Assembly: GCF_013185185.1 (NCBI RefSeq)
Contig: NZ_JAAZWE010000007.1
Span: forward strand, 186,001-250,000
Source: Saccharibacillus endophyticus
GTDB taxonomy: Bacteria > Bacillota > Bacilli > Paenibacillales > Paenibacillaceae
DNA: 64,000 nt
Direction of reading: 5' to 3'
In this document: positions 52,135-61,365 of the stretch, piece by piece
How positions within the stretch are numbered: the first letter of the stretch is position 1
Layout: every line of letters starts with the position of its first letter
Made by a program: the position numbers and the translations under genes
The notes under the pieces: model-generated
Seen by the model: the letters and a program-made list of their open reading frames with translations, nothing else
The model's database searches: none
Told to the model about the DNA's origin: nothing

Positions 52135-52669
52135 AAAAAGAATCGGCGCGTTGTCTTCTGTGCTTGCGCTCTCCGTGCTGCTTGCCGCCTGCGACGCGAT
52201 TACCGCGCAAAACATTCCGAGCACGACGTCAACAGCCTTTAATAACGGTGCGGGTCTTGGAGGCGCCAATGTTCAAATGGGGATGCCGGGCGGCGGTTTT
52301 GGCGGCAGCTTCGGCGGGAACGCGGGAGGAATGCGCGAAGCGATCGACTCGGACTTGATCGGAAGAATTGTGTCCGTGAACGGAGATACCGTGACATTGG
52401 AACTGCTGGATCGGGGTTCGACAGTTATGGGAGACGGGGCGCAGTCACCCGGCGGAGCCGCCGAAGGAGAGACGGAGTGGGTGGCGACGGGGGAAGAACG
52501 GCAGCTCGCGTTGAGCAGCGACGTTGATATCTCTTTCGGCATGTCGGCTCGGTCCGGCGGTCGTCAAGGCGAGGCGGACGGCATTTCCGAGCTGAAAGCA
52601 GGTCAGATCGTCATGGTCTGGCATGCGGAAGGAACACAAACCGTAGAACGCGTCCGCGTGCTGGAATAA
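52127..52669 (+). CDS. Small lipoprotein with Gly-rich segment
   Basis: A 180-residue lipoprotein. Signal peptide with lipobox LLAAC near residue 22, a Gly/Met-rich stretch (residues 46-70, MGMPGGGFGGSFGGNAGG), and a C-terminal beta-domain with LIGRIVSVNGDTVTLELLDRG and VERVRVLE, similar to small OB-like domains that probe metal or small-molecule binding. It starts 8 bases inside the end of the glycosyltransferase gene, with GGAGGG upstream, so it is a coupled operon partner. Function unknown. Confidence 0.8.
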   Translation: MDKKRIGALSSVLALSVLLAACDAITAQNIPSTTSTAFNNGAGLGGANVQMGMPGGGFGGSFGGNAGGMREAIDSDLIGRIVSVNGDTVTLELLDRGSTVMGDGAQSPGGAAEGETEWVATGEERQLALSSDVDISFGMSARSGGRQGEADGISELKAGQIVMVWHAEGTQTVERVRVLE

Positions 52670-52685
52670 GAGATGGATTCATGTT

Positions 52686-52732
52686 AAAAGTCCCACTGCC
52701 TTTGGAACAGAAAAGGCAGTGGGACTTTTTTT
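52686..52732. terminator. Bidirectional terminator
   Basis: AAAAGTCCCACTGCCTT pairs perfectly with AAGGCAGTGGGACTTTT and ends in a T-run. It separates convergent genes. Confidence 0.93.
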
Positions 52733-52782
52733 GTGCGGCGGCTGACGGGTATCGACGTTTCTTTCGAGGATCGAAGTCCGGA

Positions 52783-53775
52783 TCAGCTCGACGAAGCAGA
52801 TGAATTCGCCGCCGCGATCACGGTTACGGTGGCGATCGTCGCGGCCTGCTGCGCAATCACCAGATTGGTCAGCGCTGTGGATACGGTTGACGCGGAAAGG
52901 CCTTGGCAGGCTTCCCCTACACTGCGCGAGATATATAAGGACGAGATGAGCAGCAGCAATTCCTGATCCAGGATCGACCAAGCACCGTATCCTTTTTGCG
53001 CTCGAATATAGGCGATATTTTCTTCGATCTCATCCGCGATCACCCGGACTTCGATCGGAAGCAGAGCGAGTAAACCGAGAGACGGCAGCGTAAAGTCCCG
53101 ATCCATCCGAATTTTGCGCTGCTTGAATGCTTCGCGCAGTTCGTGCAGACGATCCGTCGCGTTCCGATCCGCATCGCCGAGTACCAGCAATTGAGTCAGG
53201 GATTGCAGACCGTTGCTAACGCGCAGCTCGGGTTTCAATTCGGCATACAGCTGTTCCATATGTTTCAATGCCGGCTCCGGTTCGAGGGTGGATAAGCCCA
53301 GCATGGCGGAGAATACATAATCGTCATAGGAAGTCAGGAAGCGATGATTTTCTTTCATGCCGTCATAGAAGACTTTGGTGCGCCGGATGACCGCTTCGCG
53401 TTGTTCGGGCTGCGCATGCCGGGCGATTTCGTAAGCAGCCATGGCGAGATGATCCGAAGGCTTGAATTTATGTGCTTTCATCTGTTCGTAGGTGTTCAAT
53501 ATATCATCCAGGCGACCCTGCGGATCTTCCGTCAACGACAACATGGCCGCAATCGCGACGGATAACGTACCTCGGAATATCGAGAAAGCGCCGGTATTTT
53601 CTTTGATCAGATCGTGGACGTTTCGGAGCGTCGCGGGATCGGCGGTTCGGTCTTCGGCAGCGTAAAGCATGGCGGCAAGCCGGGAAATGCTGATGTTGTG
53701 CCAGGCGAACTCCTTTTTGACGGATTGCGTGTTGGCTGCTAATAATTGAAGTCGATTCAGGTCTGTCGGATTCAT
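52783..53775 (-). CDS. DUF4003 family protein
   Basis: A 330-residue soluble helical protein. The family pattern is clear: FRGTLSVAIAAMLSLTEDPQGRLDDILNTYEQMKAHKFKPSDHLAMAAYEIA, VFYDGMKENHRFLTSYDDYVFSAMLGLS, LPSLGLLALL. The C-terminus (ATIATVTVIAAANSSASSS) is hydrophobic and may associate with the membrane. No function is known for the family. The start is set at 53775 after AGGGG; the longer frame has no support. Confidence 0.85.
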   Translation of the reverse strand: MNPTDLNRLQLLAANTQSVKKEFAWHNISISRLAAMLYAAEDRTADPATLRNVHDLIKENTGAFSIFRGTLSVAIAAMLSLTEDPQGRLDDILNTYEQMKAHKFKPSDHLAMAAYEIARHAQPEQREAVIRRTKVFYDGMKENHRFLTSYDDYVFSAMLGLSTLEPEPALKHMEQLYAELKPELRVSNGLQSLTQLLVLGDADRNATDRLHELREAFKQRKIRMDRDFTLPSLGLLALLPIEVRVIADEIEENIAYIRAQKGYGAWSILDQELLLLISSLYISRSVGEACQGLSASTVSTALTNLVIAQQAATIATVTVIAAANSSASSS

Positions 53776-53956
53776 CGCTGCACCCCTGTCTTCAAAATTT
53801 ATCGGAGAAAACTCCTTCTTCAAGTGTACCATATCCTCAGTTGGAAAAAGACGGATTCCCGCAGTGGCGCAAGCGGTTCGGGCGGGTAATGGATAGAGGA
53901 GTTTGCCCGGCGGTCATCGGCTGCCGCGCGCGTCAAATCGGAAAGGGGAGATCAAG

Positions 53957-54844
53957 ATGAACGAACAACAGCTTGAGCGAATGCGGACAGGGAAAGGATT
54001 CGTGGCGGCTCTGGATCAGAGCGGGGGCAGTACGCCCAAAGCGCTGCTGCAATACGGGGTCGCCGAAGACGCGTATACGGACGAAGAAGGCATGTTCACC
54101 GCGGTGCATACGATGCGGACGCGGATCATTCAAAGCCCGGCATTCGATTCGGATCATATTTTGGGCGCGATCTTGTTCGAGAATACGATGGATCGCGAGA
54201 TCGACGGCAAATCGACGGCGGATTATTTGTGGGAAGACAAAGGCATCGTGCCGTTCCTCAAAGTGGATCAAGGACTCGACGTGGAAAAAAACGGCGTGCA
54301 GTTGATGAAGCCCATGCCGAAGCTGGACGATCTGTTGGCGCGAGCCGCGGACAAACGGATCTTCGGCACCAAAATGCGTTCGGTCATTCATGAAGCGAAT
54401 CCGGGAGGGATCAAGCAGGTCGCGGAGCAGCAGTTCGAAGTCGGCAAGCGGATATTCGCGGCCGGTTTGATCCCGATCATCGAGCCGGAGGTCAACATCT
54501 TGAGCGAGGACCGCGAAGAATCGGAACGTATTTTAAAAGAAGAAATCATCCAACAGCTTGCGAAGCTTGACCCGGATGTTCGAATCATGCTGAAGCTGTC
54601 GATTCCGTCCAAAGACGGCTTTTACAGCGACTTGATGCAGGATTCCCATGTCGTGCGCGTCGTGGCGTTGTCGGGCGGATATCCGCAGAAGGAAGCCAAC
54701 GAGCATCTTGCGCGAAACCCCGGGCTGATTGCCAGCTTCTCCCGGGCTTTGGCGGAAGGACTGAGCTTCGGCCAAACGGAAGCCGATTTTAACGAAACGT
54801 TGAAACGTTCCATAGAGTCGATCTATTCAGCTTCGATTACCTGA
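53957..54844 (+). CDS. fda: Class I fructose-bisphosphate aldolase
   Basis: A 295-residue Schiff-base aldolase of the bacterial class I type (S. aureus FdaB-like), which cleaves or condenses fructose-1,6-bisphosphate. Family blocks: GKGFVAALDQSGGSTPKALLQYG, ILGAILFENTMDREIDGK, VPFLKVDQGL, the conserved MRSVIHEANP, IPIIEPEVNI, and the Schiff-base Lys in RIMLKLSIPSKDG near residue 205. ATG at 53957 follows GGAAAGGGGAG. It does not need the metal of class II aldolase. Confidence 0.93.
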   Translation: MNEQQLERMRTGKGFVAALDQSGGSTPKALLQYGVAEDAYTDEEGMFTAVHTMRTRIIQSPAFDSDHILGAILFENTMDREIDGKSTADYLWEDKGIVPFLKVDQGLDVEKNGVQLMKPMPKLDDLLARAADKRIFGTKMRSVIHEANPGGIKQVAEQQFEVGKRIFAAGLIPIIEPEVNILSEDREESERILKEEIIQQLAKLDPDVRIMLKLSIPSKDGFYSDLMQDSHVVRVVALSGGYPQKEANEHLARNPGLIASFSRALAEGLSFGQTEADFNETLKRSIESIYSASIT

Positions 54845-54878
54845 AAGATCGAGCGGCACGGTGAAGTTTTGACGAAGC

Positions 54879-54928
54879 AGCCGTATTTGTTTCCATGCGT
54901 GCATGGAGACGGATACGGCTTTTTTCGT
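54879..54928 (+). terminator. Terminator of the aldolase gene
   Basis: AGCCGTAT/ATACGGCT plus inner CCATGC/GCATGG, then a T-run. The remaining gap to 55182 holds a perfect TATAAT (55128) that fits a promoter for the next gene and no gene. Confidence 0.9.
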
Positions 54929-55182
54929 TTTCGAAAAAAACGACGGGAGCAACACGGTTAGGGTTACGGATCGAAGCAGGCAAGCCGATAAAAAGGATAC
55001 ACAATTCTTTCGTTGGAAATTGAATTTAAAAGCATTTAAACGTCCGAAGTCGAAAATACAGGAAAAACCGCGAAAAAAGTAGGAATATTTGGTTATACGC
55101 GGCGTGACGCTTGCTTGCTTTTCGTTTATAATGGGCTTATGTACCTAAAATCAGTATATCCTTAGACTCATGGAGGCAAAAT

Positions 55183-56886
55183 ATGAAACCGATGAAGGAA
55201 CAGCGTGAAGACTTGATTCGGGTTACGTCCAAGACGCTGTTCTCGCTGCTGCACTCCGTCATCGATGCCAACACCTTTTTCATGGCTTACAACAACGGCA
55301 GGCAAAACACGATCTTGAGCGTCTCGAACCGCGACGAAGAGCTGGTTCAAGAAGGAAGCGTGCTGCCTTATTCCATATCTTATTGCAGTCTGGTCGGCGA
55401 CGAAGACGGGCCGGTTCTGATCAAAGACACGACCTGTTCGCCGCTGACGCGGGAAATGCCGGTTACTTTGGATATCGGCAAAGCCAGCTTTCTCGGCGTG
55501 CCGATCCGTTTGAAAAACGGCGATTTGTACGGAACGATCTGTTCGCTGGATCGCTATCATGCTTTTACCGACGAAGACGCGGAGCGGCTGCTGCATGTCG
55601 CATCGGTCGTATCGGGATTGATCCAATTGGAGGAGACCACTTATTTCGACGATTTGACCGGTTTTTTGCGTTACAGCGCGCTCGAATCGTTATACGAACG
55701 CGAATTGGCCGATCTGCCGACGGCGGTAATCTTTATGGATCTGGACAATTTCAAGGAAGTTAACGACGGCTACGGCCATACGACCGGAGACCGGGTGCTT
55801 CAATCTCTCGCGAAGTCGATTCGCAAAGCGGCGGACGACGACTGGCTGCTGTGCCGTTACGGAGGCGACGAGTTCGTGATCGTGCTGCCGACGGACGATG
55901 CGCAGCGCGTGCAGGAAGCGGTGGATCGCTTGGTCAGCGAATTTCGGGAAGAAGAGCTGCCTTTGGCCGACGAAGAAGAACCGCCGACGCTGTCGATCGG
56001 CGTCTGCCTGGAAGCCGATTCGCTGCGCGAGTATATCGAACGGGCGGATACCGCCATGTACCGGATCAAAAAAGGCGGCAAAGCCGGCGTGAGCATTTTC
56101 CGGATCGAGGATCAGCAGGCCGAATTGGATATGCGCCAAGCGCTGCAAGGCGGCGAGTTGGAGATGCATTTTCAACCGATCGTCGAAGGAGAATACGGAA
56201 ATGCGCTGGCTTACGAAGCGCTGCTTCGCTGGAACCATCCGACGCGCGGAAGCGTGTCTCCCGTCGAAGCGATTGAAGCGGCCGAGAAAGCCGGCCTGAT
56301 CGAACAGGTCGATTTATGGGTGCTTAGGGAAGCCTGCATGGCGCAGCATGTACTGCGTCCGGCGCAGCGCATTCATGTCAATATTACGGTCAAGTCGCTG
56401 CGCGATCCGTATTTCGTCGAGCAGGCGATGAACGTATTTTTGGAAACCGGCTGCTCGCCGAATAAGATCGAGATCGAACTGAACGAAACGACGCAGCGCC
56501 TGGACGCTTCGCATATCCTGCCGCAGCTGCTTCGGCTTCGCGAATTGGGCGTGACCTTCTCGCTCGACGACCTCGGCAGCCCCTCCTCTTCGGGAATCGG
56601 CCTGCTGCAGGAGCTTCCGGTCTCGACGTTGAAGATCGACCGGATTCTGTCGCAAAACGCGCAAAGCAATCGGATCAGCCGGGCGATGATTCGCGGCGTG
56701 GTCGCGATGGCGAAGGAATTGGATTTGTCCGTCATCGCCGAAGGCGTAGAGACCGACGAACAGTATCGCTTATTGCTGACGCTCGGCTGCGTTCATATGC
56801 AGGGCTATTATTTTTCGCGGCCCAAACCGCTGGGCCGGCTCCGCTCGGAGTCGGTGCGGATGAAGCACGCGGCATGCGCCAGATGA
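55183..56886 (+). CDS. Cyclic-di-GMP protein with GAF, GGDEF and EAL domains
   Basis: A 567-residue cytosolic protein. A GAF domain (about residues 10-150; FFMAYNNGRQNTILSV, LPYSISYCSLV) precedes a GGDEF domain with intact RYGGDEFVIVLP. The EAL domain has YEALLRW, the catalytic N in VNITVKSL, E in EIELNE, and DD in LDDLGS, but the loop-6 DFGTGYSS segment is changed to DLGSPSSS; LKID and EGVET are kept. A diguanylate cyclase is expected; the phosphodiesterase may be weak or regulatory. GAF domains of this type sense small ligands or redox. Start ATG after GGAGG. Confidence 0.92.
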   Translation: MKPMKEQREDLIRVTSKTLFSLLHSVIDANTFFMAYNNGRQNTILSVSNRDEELVQEGSVLPYSISYCSLVGDEDGPVLIKDTTCSPLTREMPVTLDIGKASFLGVPIRLKNGDLYGTICSLDRYHAFTDEDAERLLHVASVVSGLIQLEETTYFDDLTGFLRYSALESLYERELADLPTAVIFMDLDNFKEVNDGYGHTTGDRVLQSLAKSIRKAADDDWLLCRYGGDEFVIVLPTDDAQRVQEAVDRLVSEFREEELPLADEEEPPTLSIGVCLEADSLREYIERADTAMYRIKKGGKAGVSIFRIEDQQAELDMRQALQGGELEMHFQPIVEGEYGNALAYEALLRWNHPTRGSVSPVEAIEAAEKAGLIEQVDLWVLREACMAQHVLRPAQRIHVNITVKSLRDPYFVEQAMNVFLETGCSPNKIEIELNETTQRLDASHILPQLLRLRELGVTFSLDDLGSPSSSGIGLLQELPVSTLKIDRILSQNAQSNRISRAMIRGVVAMAKELDLSVIAEGVETDEQYRLLLTLGCVHMQGYYFSRPKPLGRLRSESVRMKHAACAR

Positions 56887-56991
56887 TAGAAGCCAGTACT
56901 TTTAGCATCGACAAGGCGCTTGGAACGGAACCTGCTTCTTCGATCGGACGAAGGTCTTTCCATATAGATATAGCAAGCGATAAGCATGACG

Positions 56992-57027
56992 AAACGGGAT
57001 CTCCGCCCATGCGGAAATCCCGTTTTT
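56992..57027. terminator. Bidirectional terminator
   Basis: AAACGGGAT/ATCCCGTTT with an inner CGC/GCG turn and a T-run, between convergent genes. Confidence 0.85.
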
Positions 57028-57066
57028 ATTTTGCGCCTTTTTCGAAATGCGGAAGTATAAGTTGCC

Positions 57067-57594
57067 TTAAGGTTTCGGTACGGAAGTCAGATCGACCGTC
57101 TCGGTGAGGCCCGGCTCGGACTTCGGATCGGAGCCTTTGCCGACTGCTTTTTTCAGCAGATGGGAGATCATTTTCACGGCGCTGCCGCTTTCCCAATATT
57201 CCGCCGTTTCCGCGGTTACGCGGATCAGCACGAGATTGGGATCGTCGTACGGCGTGTCGAGAATCTTCTCGTACATTTTGTTCCATAGCACCTTTTTGCG
57301 CGCGTCGTCTTCCACGAATTCGGCGCGGCCGCTGATCGAGACGTACGATTTGCCCGCATAAGCCAGGTTGACGCGCGGGTCTTTCAAGATTTCATCGTAT
57401 TTCGCCGTATCCTTTTTCGTCAAAAACCACAGATCGCCGTCGAACTCGATATGTTGGGTTTTCATCGGACGCGACACGAGGCCCGCATCCGTTACCGTCG
57501 TCAGCATCGCCGTCTCGATATCTCCGATCAGATCGCGTACGGTTTCGACCGCTTTTGGATCGGAGGTCGTGGCATGTTCGCTCAAGTTGGACAT
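57067..57594 (-). CDS. Pyridoxamine 5'-phosphate oxidase-fold protein (general stress protein 26-like)
   Basis: A 175-residue flavin-binding split-barrel protein: IETAMLTTVTDAGLVSRPMKTQHIEFDGDLWFLTKKDTAKYDEILKDPRVNLAYAG, then YVSISGRAEFV and the C-terminal WESG. This is the general stress FMN-binding (GSP26-like) branch and not true PdxH. ATG at 57594 after AAAGGAG. A SigB-type promoter lies upstream, which fits the stress role. Confidence 0.88.
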   Translation of the reverse strand: MSNLSEHATTSDPKAVETVRDLIGDIETAMLTTVTDAGLVSRPMKTQHIEFDGDLWFLTKKDTAKYDEILKDPRVNLAYAGKSYVSISGRAEFVEDDARKKVLWNKMYEKILDTPYDDPNLVLIRVTAETAEYWESGSAVKMISHLLKKAVGKGSDPKSEPGLTETVDLTSVPKP

Positions 57595-57733
57595 GATGAA
57601 TCGCTCCTTTCCCGAAATCGGGGTTTGCTTTTTCCTTAAACGTTCTGCTTGCCGGATAAACCCTTTTTCATATGAAAGTGCATATAAGCCCGGATATCTT
57701 GAACGTTTTTCGAAAAAATAAAATCTGCTCGGG

Positions 57734-57758
57734 TTACCCCGAATCTGCTCGTTTAAAC
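57734..57758 (-). promoter_or_regulatory. SigB-type promoter
   Basis: On the minus strand GTTTAA (57758-57753), a 13-base spacer and GGGTAA (57739-57734) match the Bacillus SigB consensus GTTTAA-N12-14-GGGWAW. GTTTAAAC is palindromic, so it could also serve the divergent SDR gene. Confidence 0.75.
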
Positions 57759-57835
57759 CCGGATAATGAAGGTTACATAAAAGACGAGAACAAGACGGAA
57801 CACCCAAATTCGTATACCTGAGGAGGACTTTCAAC

Positions 57836-58732
57836 ATGAGCGACATTTACAAGATGCAGGACCCGACGACCCAGTTTACGAAAGCCGGACCGGAATTCGA
57901 ACAGCAGCAGGAAGGCCCGGGCCTTCAGAAAGATATGACGCCGATTCCCGATTCGGGCGAAACCAGCTACGTCGGCAAAGAACGCCTGGTCGGCCGCAAA
58001 GCGGTCGTGACCGGAGCGGACAGCGGCATCGGCCGAGCGGCGGCGATCGCTTATGCGAGAGAAGGCGCCGACGTCGTGCTGTCGTACCTGCCGGAAGAAG
58101 AAGCGGACGCGCAGGAAGTCGTGAAGCTGATCGAAGCCGAAGGCCGCAAAGCGGTAGCGATGCCGGGGGACGTGAAGGACGAAAGCTACTGCGTGAACCT
58201 GATCGAGACGGCGGTCAAGGAACTCGGCGGCATCGATATTCTGGCGCTCGTGGCGGGCAAGCAGCAGTTCCGCGAAAGCATCGACGAAATCTCGACGGAG
58301 CAGTTCGACGAGACGTTCAAAACGAACGTGTACTCCATGTTCTGGCTGTGCAAAGCGGCGATCAAGCATATGAAGCCGGGCAGCTCGATCATCAACACGT
58401 CGTCGATCCAGGCTTACAGCCCGTCGGAAATCCTGCTGGATTACGCGACGACCAAAGCCGCGATCAACACGTTCAGCAAAGCGCTGGCGCAGCAGGTCGG
58501 TCCGAAAGGCATCCGCGTGAACGTGGTCGCGCCGGGTCCGGTCTGGACGCCGCTGCAAGTCGCGGGCGGCCAACCGCCGGACGCGCTGCCGGAATTCGGT
58601 TCGCAAACGCCGCTCGGCCGTCCGGGACAACCGGTCGAAATGGCGCCCGCGTACGTGTTCCTGGCCAGCCAGGAGTCCAGCTACGTGACAGGCGAGACGC
58701 TGAATGCGAACGGCGGCATGGTTTCCCCGTAA
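57836..58732 (+). CDS. SDR family oxidoreductase, general stress protein 39-like
   Basis: A 298-residue short-chain dehydrogenase with the extra ~45-residue N-terminus of the YdaD/YhdF stress group (MQDPTTQFTKAGPEFEQQQEGPGLQKDMTPIPD). TGADSGIGRA is the cofactor site, the NAG motif is changed to LVAG, NTSSIQAY carries Ser, and YATTK carries Tyr and Lys. The start follows GAGGAGG. Divergent from the GSP26-like gene, with a shared SigB-type -35, so both are probably stress-induced. Substrate unknown. Confidence 0.9.
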   Translation: MSDIYKMQDPTTQFTKAGPEFEQQQEGPGLQKDMTPIPDSGETSYVGKERLVGRKAVVTGADSGIGRAAAIAYAREGADVVLSYLPEEEADAQEVVKLIEAEGRKAVAMPGDVKDESYCVNLIETAVKELGGIDILALVAGKQQFRESIDEISTEQFDETFKTNVYSMFWLCKAAIKHMKPGSSIINTSSIQAYSPSEILLDYATTKAAINTFSKALAQQVGPKGIRVNVVAPGPVWTPLQVAGGQPPDALPEFGSQTPLGRPGQPVEMAPAYVFLASQESSYVTGETLNANGGMVSP

Positions 58733-58771
58733 GCTCGGCATGGCAAGCCTGATTAGACTATGATGATATAC

Positions 58772-58833
58772 GCCCTCAAGACGAACACCGGACAATCCCT
58801 GAGGGAAACCGGTGTAGGCTTGAGGGTGTTTTG
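58772..58833 (+). terminator. Terminator of the stress SDR gene
   Basis: CCCTCAAG/CTTGAGGG outer and ACACCGG/ACCGGTGT inner stems, then TGTTTTGTT. Confidence 0.8.
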
Positions 58834-58865
58834 TTAAAGTTTTTACATAAGGAGATGAAGAAGCG

Positions 58866-59438
58866 ATGAAACGAACAGGACTGCTGGTCGGTGCATTGTT
58901 GCTGTCAGTAACCGGATGCGGATCGGAAGAAGCTTCATTTGAACCCAATGTTTTTTCGGAAAAAGATATGTGCGCCGTAAAGGCAGAGAATTTGAAATCG
59001 CAGATTTGTTACGGAGCCAGCCGGGAAGAAGCGGAAGCCGTCGTAGGGAATGCAGTCGAAGAAGTTGCTCCGAATCACGTTTCTTACGAGAACGGGATTC
59101 GAGTGTTCTATAGAGACGGTCAAGTCGCCGCAATTGAATTGCTGGAAGGATCGGCAGAGCAGTACCAGACGGCTCGCGGCGCGAAAGTAGGCATGTCCCG
59201 GGAGGAAATGATCAAGTTGTACGGAGATCAGTATATGGATTCGCCCGGTTCAGGATTTCTGGATTACTTCTACGATTCGGAAAACGAAAAACTGCTAACC
59301 GATCCGAAGCAGGATTTGCCGCCGAGAAGCCAAGAAGACGCCGAGAAGATTCGCCTTGTTTCTACCAAACTCGATGCAGACGAACATGCCGAGTATATGA
59401 TGATCATGGATCGGAGACGGGCGATGTATATGGATTGA
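58866..59438 (+). CDS. Lipoprotein of unknown function
   Basis: A 190-residue lipoprotein: signal peptide and lipobox SVTGC near residue 18. The mature part has two similar halves, KSQICYGASREEAEAVVGNAVEEV and TARGAKVGMSREEMIKLYGDQY, each with a (Y/V)G-(A/M)-S-R-E-E helix, as in SmpA/BamE-like or DUF-type alpha/beta duplications. The C-terminal tail is charged. GGAGATGAAG lies before the ATG. Confidence 0.72.
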   Translation: MKRTGLLVGALLLSVTGCGSEEASFEPNVFSEKDMCAVKAENLKSQICYGASREEAEAVVGNAVEEVAPNHVSYENGIRVFYRDGQVAAIELLEGSAEQYQTARGAKVGMSREEMIKLYGDQYMDSPGSGFLDYFYDSENEKLLTDPKQDLPPRSQEDAEKIRLVSTKLDADEHAEYMMIMDRRRAMYMD

Positions 59439-59551
59439 CCAAGCGCTGGATATTCTCATAGAGCTGTAGAAATGCGCGTCAGACTTAGAAATCATTCTCT
59501 TTCATGTACAATGGGATCTATATTAAAGACTTGCTCGAAATTCGTTTGCTT

Positions 59552-60007
59552 TTACAATCCCTTCACCATAAACAAACTATTCGCATCCAACTCATAATCC
59601 CCGAACGGCCCGCACTCCTCAAACCCATACTTCTCGTACAACCTCCGCGCAGGCACGAAAGCATCCATCGAGCCGGTCTCCAAGCTGATCTGCTCATACC
59701 CGCGCCCGCGTGCTTCTTCGATAATATGAACCAACAGCTTTTCTGCTACGCCCTTGCGTAGATGTTTGCTGTCCGTCTTCATCGACTTCAGCTCGGCATG
59801 CGTCGGGTCCAGCTCTTTGATCGCGCCGCAGCCGAGCAATTCGTCGTTTTCCCACAGTGTCCAGAACGTAATCTCCGGCTTGCGCAGCTTATCCAGATCC
59901 AGCGCATGAATGCTCTCCGGCGGCGAGTGCAGGGTCATGCTATGGAGATGATCCTCCAGCAGCGCGGCAATTTCAGGCCCTTGCAGATCGTCAATTCTAA
60001 TTTTCAT
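59552..60007 (-). CDS. GNAT family N-acetyltransferase
   Basis: A 151-residue acetyltransferase. The acetyl-CoA loop is HLRKGVAEKLLVHIIEEARGRGYEQISLETG (R/Q-x-x-G-x-A type), preceded by LLGCGAIKELDPTHAELKSM and followed by ARRLYEKYGFEECGPFG. The substrate is unknown. ATG at 60007 follows AAGGGGTG. Confidence 0.9.
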   Translation of the reverse strand: MKIRIDDLQGPEIAALLEDHLHSMTLHSPPESIHALDLDKLRKPEITFWTLWENDELLGCGAIKELDPTHAELKSMKTDSKHLRKGVAEKLLVHIIEEARGRGYEQISLETGSMDAFVPARRLYEKYGFEECGPFGDYELDANSLFMVKGL

Positions 60008-60336
60008 CTTCGTACACCCCTTCAAAGAAATGAATCAAACCAATTGCTTGTTTACTCTATCCATAATGTAACTCGAAGCGTTTCGAAAAACAATCGAATA
60101 GCTAACATGAGTAACGCTTTTATATTAAAAATGATATTTTTTCTCGGATTCATGATAGATAAAATGACACGGAAGTCTATCGCTATCCTTTTCCGAACTC
60201 TCATGAAATTCAATTTCACTCTTCCGCGTCTTTGAAATCAAATTGCGCACTTGCCTGCCAATCGCTGTTCAAATCGCTCTACGACCGCCTTTCCCGTAGT
60301 ACCATAAGGTCAAATCAGGCAAAGGAGTGAGCAGTA
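60008..60336. other. Gap without a recognised gene
   Basis: About 330 A/T-rich bases. I see a short palindrome (CGAAGCGTTTCG near 60074) and no supported gene; the upstream parts presumably hold the divergent promoters of the GNAT and dehydrogenase genes. Confidence 0.6.
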
Positions 60337-61365
60337 ATGTTGAATATTGCAATCGTCGGATTCGGAAATGCGGTGGTGAACTATCATCTGCCTTACTTGG
60401 AGAAAAAAGAAAACATTAAAGTGAAAACGATCTTTCGCCGCGAAGAGGATCGGGTGGGCGACACGGAGCGCGAAGCTTACTACCCGGAAATCATATTTTC
60501 AACAGACTTCGACGACGTGCTGCATGATGAAGCCGTCGAATTGATCGTCGTCGCCACGCATGTGGACAGCCATCTCCATTATGCGAAGCTGGCGCTGGAG
60601 CACGGGAAGCATGTGTTGGTGGAAAAGCCTTTCGCTGCGACTTCGGCGGAAGCGCAAGAAATTTTCGACCTTGCCAAGCAGAACAACCTGATCGCCATGG
60701 CGAATCAAAATCGCAGATACGACGGAGACTTCCTGACTTTGAAAAAGGTAATCGAAAGCGGAAAGCTGGGCCATATCGTGGAAATCCAATCGCACTACGA
60801 TTATTTTCTCCCTCAATATCCGGCAAAAGATTTCGGACTGCTGCATGGTCTGGCCGTGCATACGATCGACCAGCTAATCTCCCTGTACGGTCCGGCAGAC
60901 TCGGTTCATTACGACGTTCGCAGCCTGGTTGCACCTGGAAAGTCCGACGACTATATCGATATCGACTTCCGCTACGGCAGAATGAAAGCCACGATCAAAT
61001 GCAGCATGCTGGTCAAGATCGAGCATCCGAAATTCGTGGTGCACGGCGACCGGGGAAGTTTCGTCAAAATGAGCAGCGGCCATCAGTCCAAAAACGGAGA
61101 AGGGCGTACAACGGTAGACATCAAACCCGAACCGGAGAGCAACTGGGGAACGTTAAGTTATATCGATGACGAAGGCAGCACGCAAACGGAGCAAGTCCCT
61201 TCCGAAGCGACGGATTACGGACTTTTATACGAAGCGCTGCTGCGGGCGATCCGGGGCAAAGGCGACAAACCGGTCAAAGACGAAGAAGTGCTGTATGTAT
61301 TGGACGTGTTAAGCAACGGGATCGAAGCGGCCAAACAAACCGACGAAGGAGCGAACCAATCATGA
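60337..61365 (+). CDS. Gfo/Idh/MocA family oxidoreductase 1
   Basis: A 342-residue NAD(P)-dependent sugar-type dehydrogenase. The Rossmann N-terminus is IAIVGFGNAVVNYHLPYL, a variant of GxGxxG. The middle holds the EKP motif (GKHVLVEKPFAATSAEAQEIF), and a C-terminal alpha/beta domain follows. Overlaps the next dehydrogenase by 4 bases. The convergent RpiR regulator suggests sugar-phosphate or sugar catabolism; substrate unknown. Confidence 0.9.
   Translation: MLNIAIVGFGNAVVNYHLPYLEKKENIKVKTIFRREEDRVGDTEREAYYPEIIFSTDFDDVLHDEAVELIVVATHVDSHLHYAKLALEHGKHVLVEKPFAATSAEAQEIFDLAKQNNLIAMANQNRRYDGDFLTLKKVIESGKLGHIVEIQSHYDYFLPQYPAKDFGLLHGLAVHTIDQLISLYGPADSVHYDVRSLVAPGKSDDYIDIDFRYGRMKATIKCSMLVKIEHPKFVVHGDRGSFVKMSSGHQSKNGEGRTTVDIKPEPESNWGTLSYIDDEGSTQTEQVPSEATDYGLLYEALLRAIRGKGDKPVKDEEVLYVLDVLSNGIEAAKQTDEGANQS

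Noticed and set aside
59762..60235. Plus-strand 157-residue frame over the GNAT start region
   Set aside because: Mostly antisense to the acetyltransferase; no ribosome binding site or domain.
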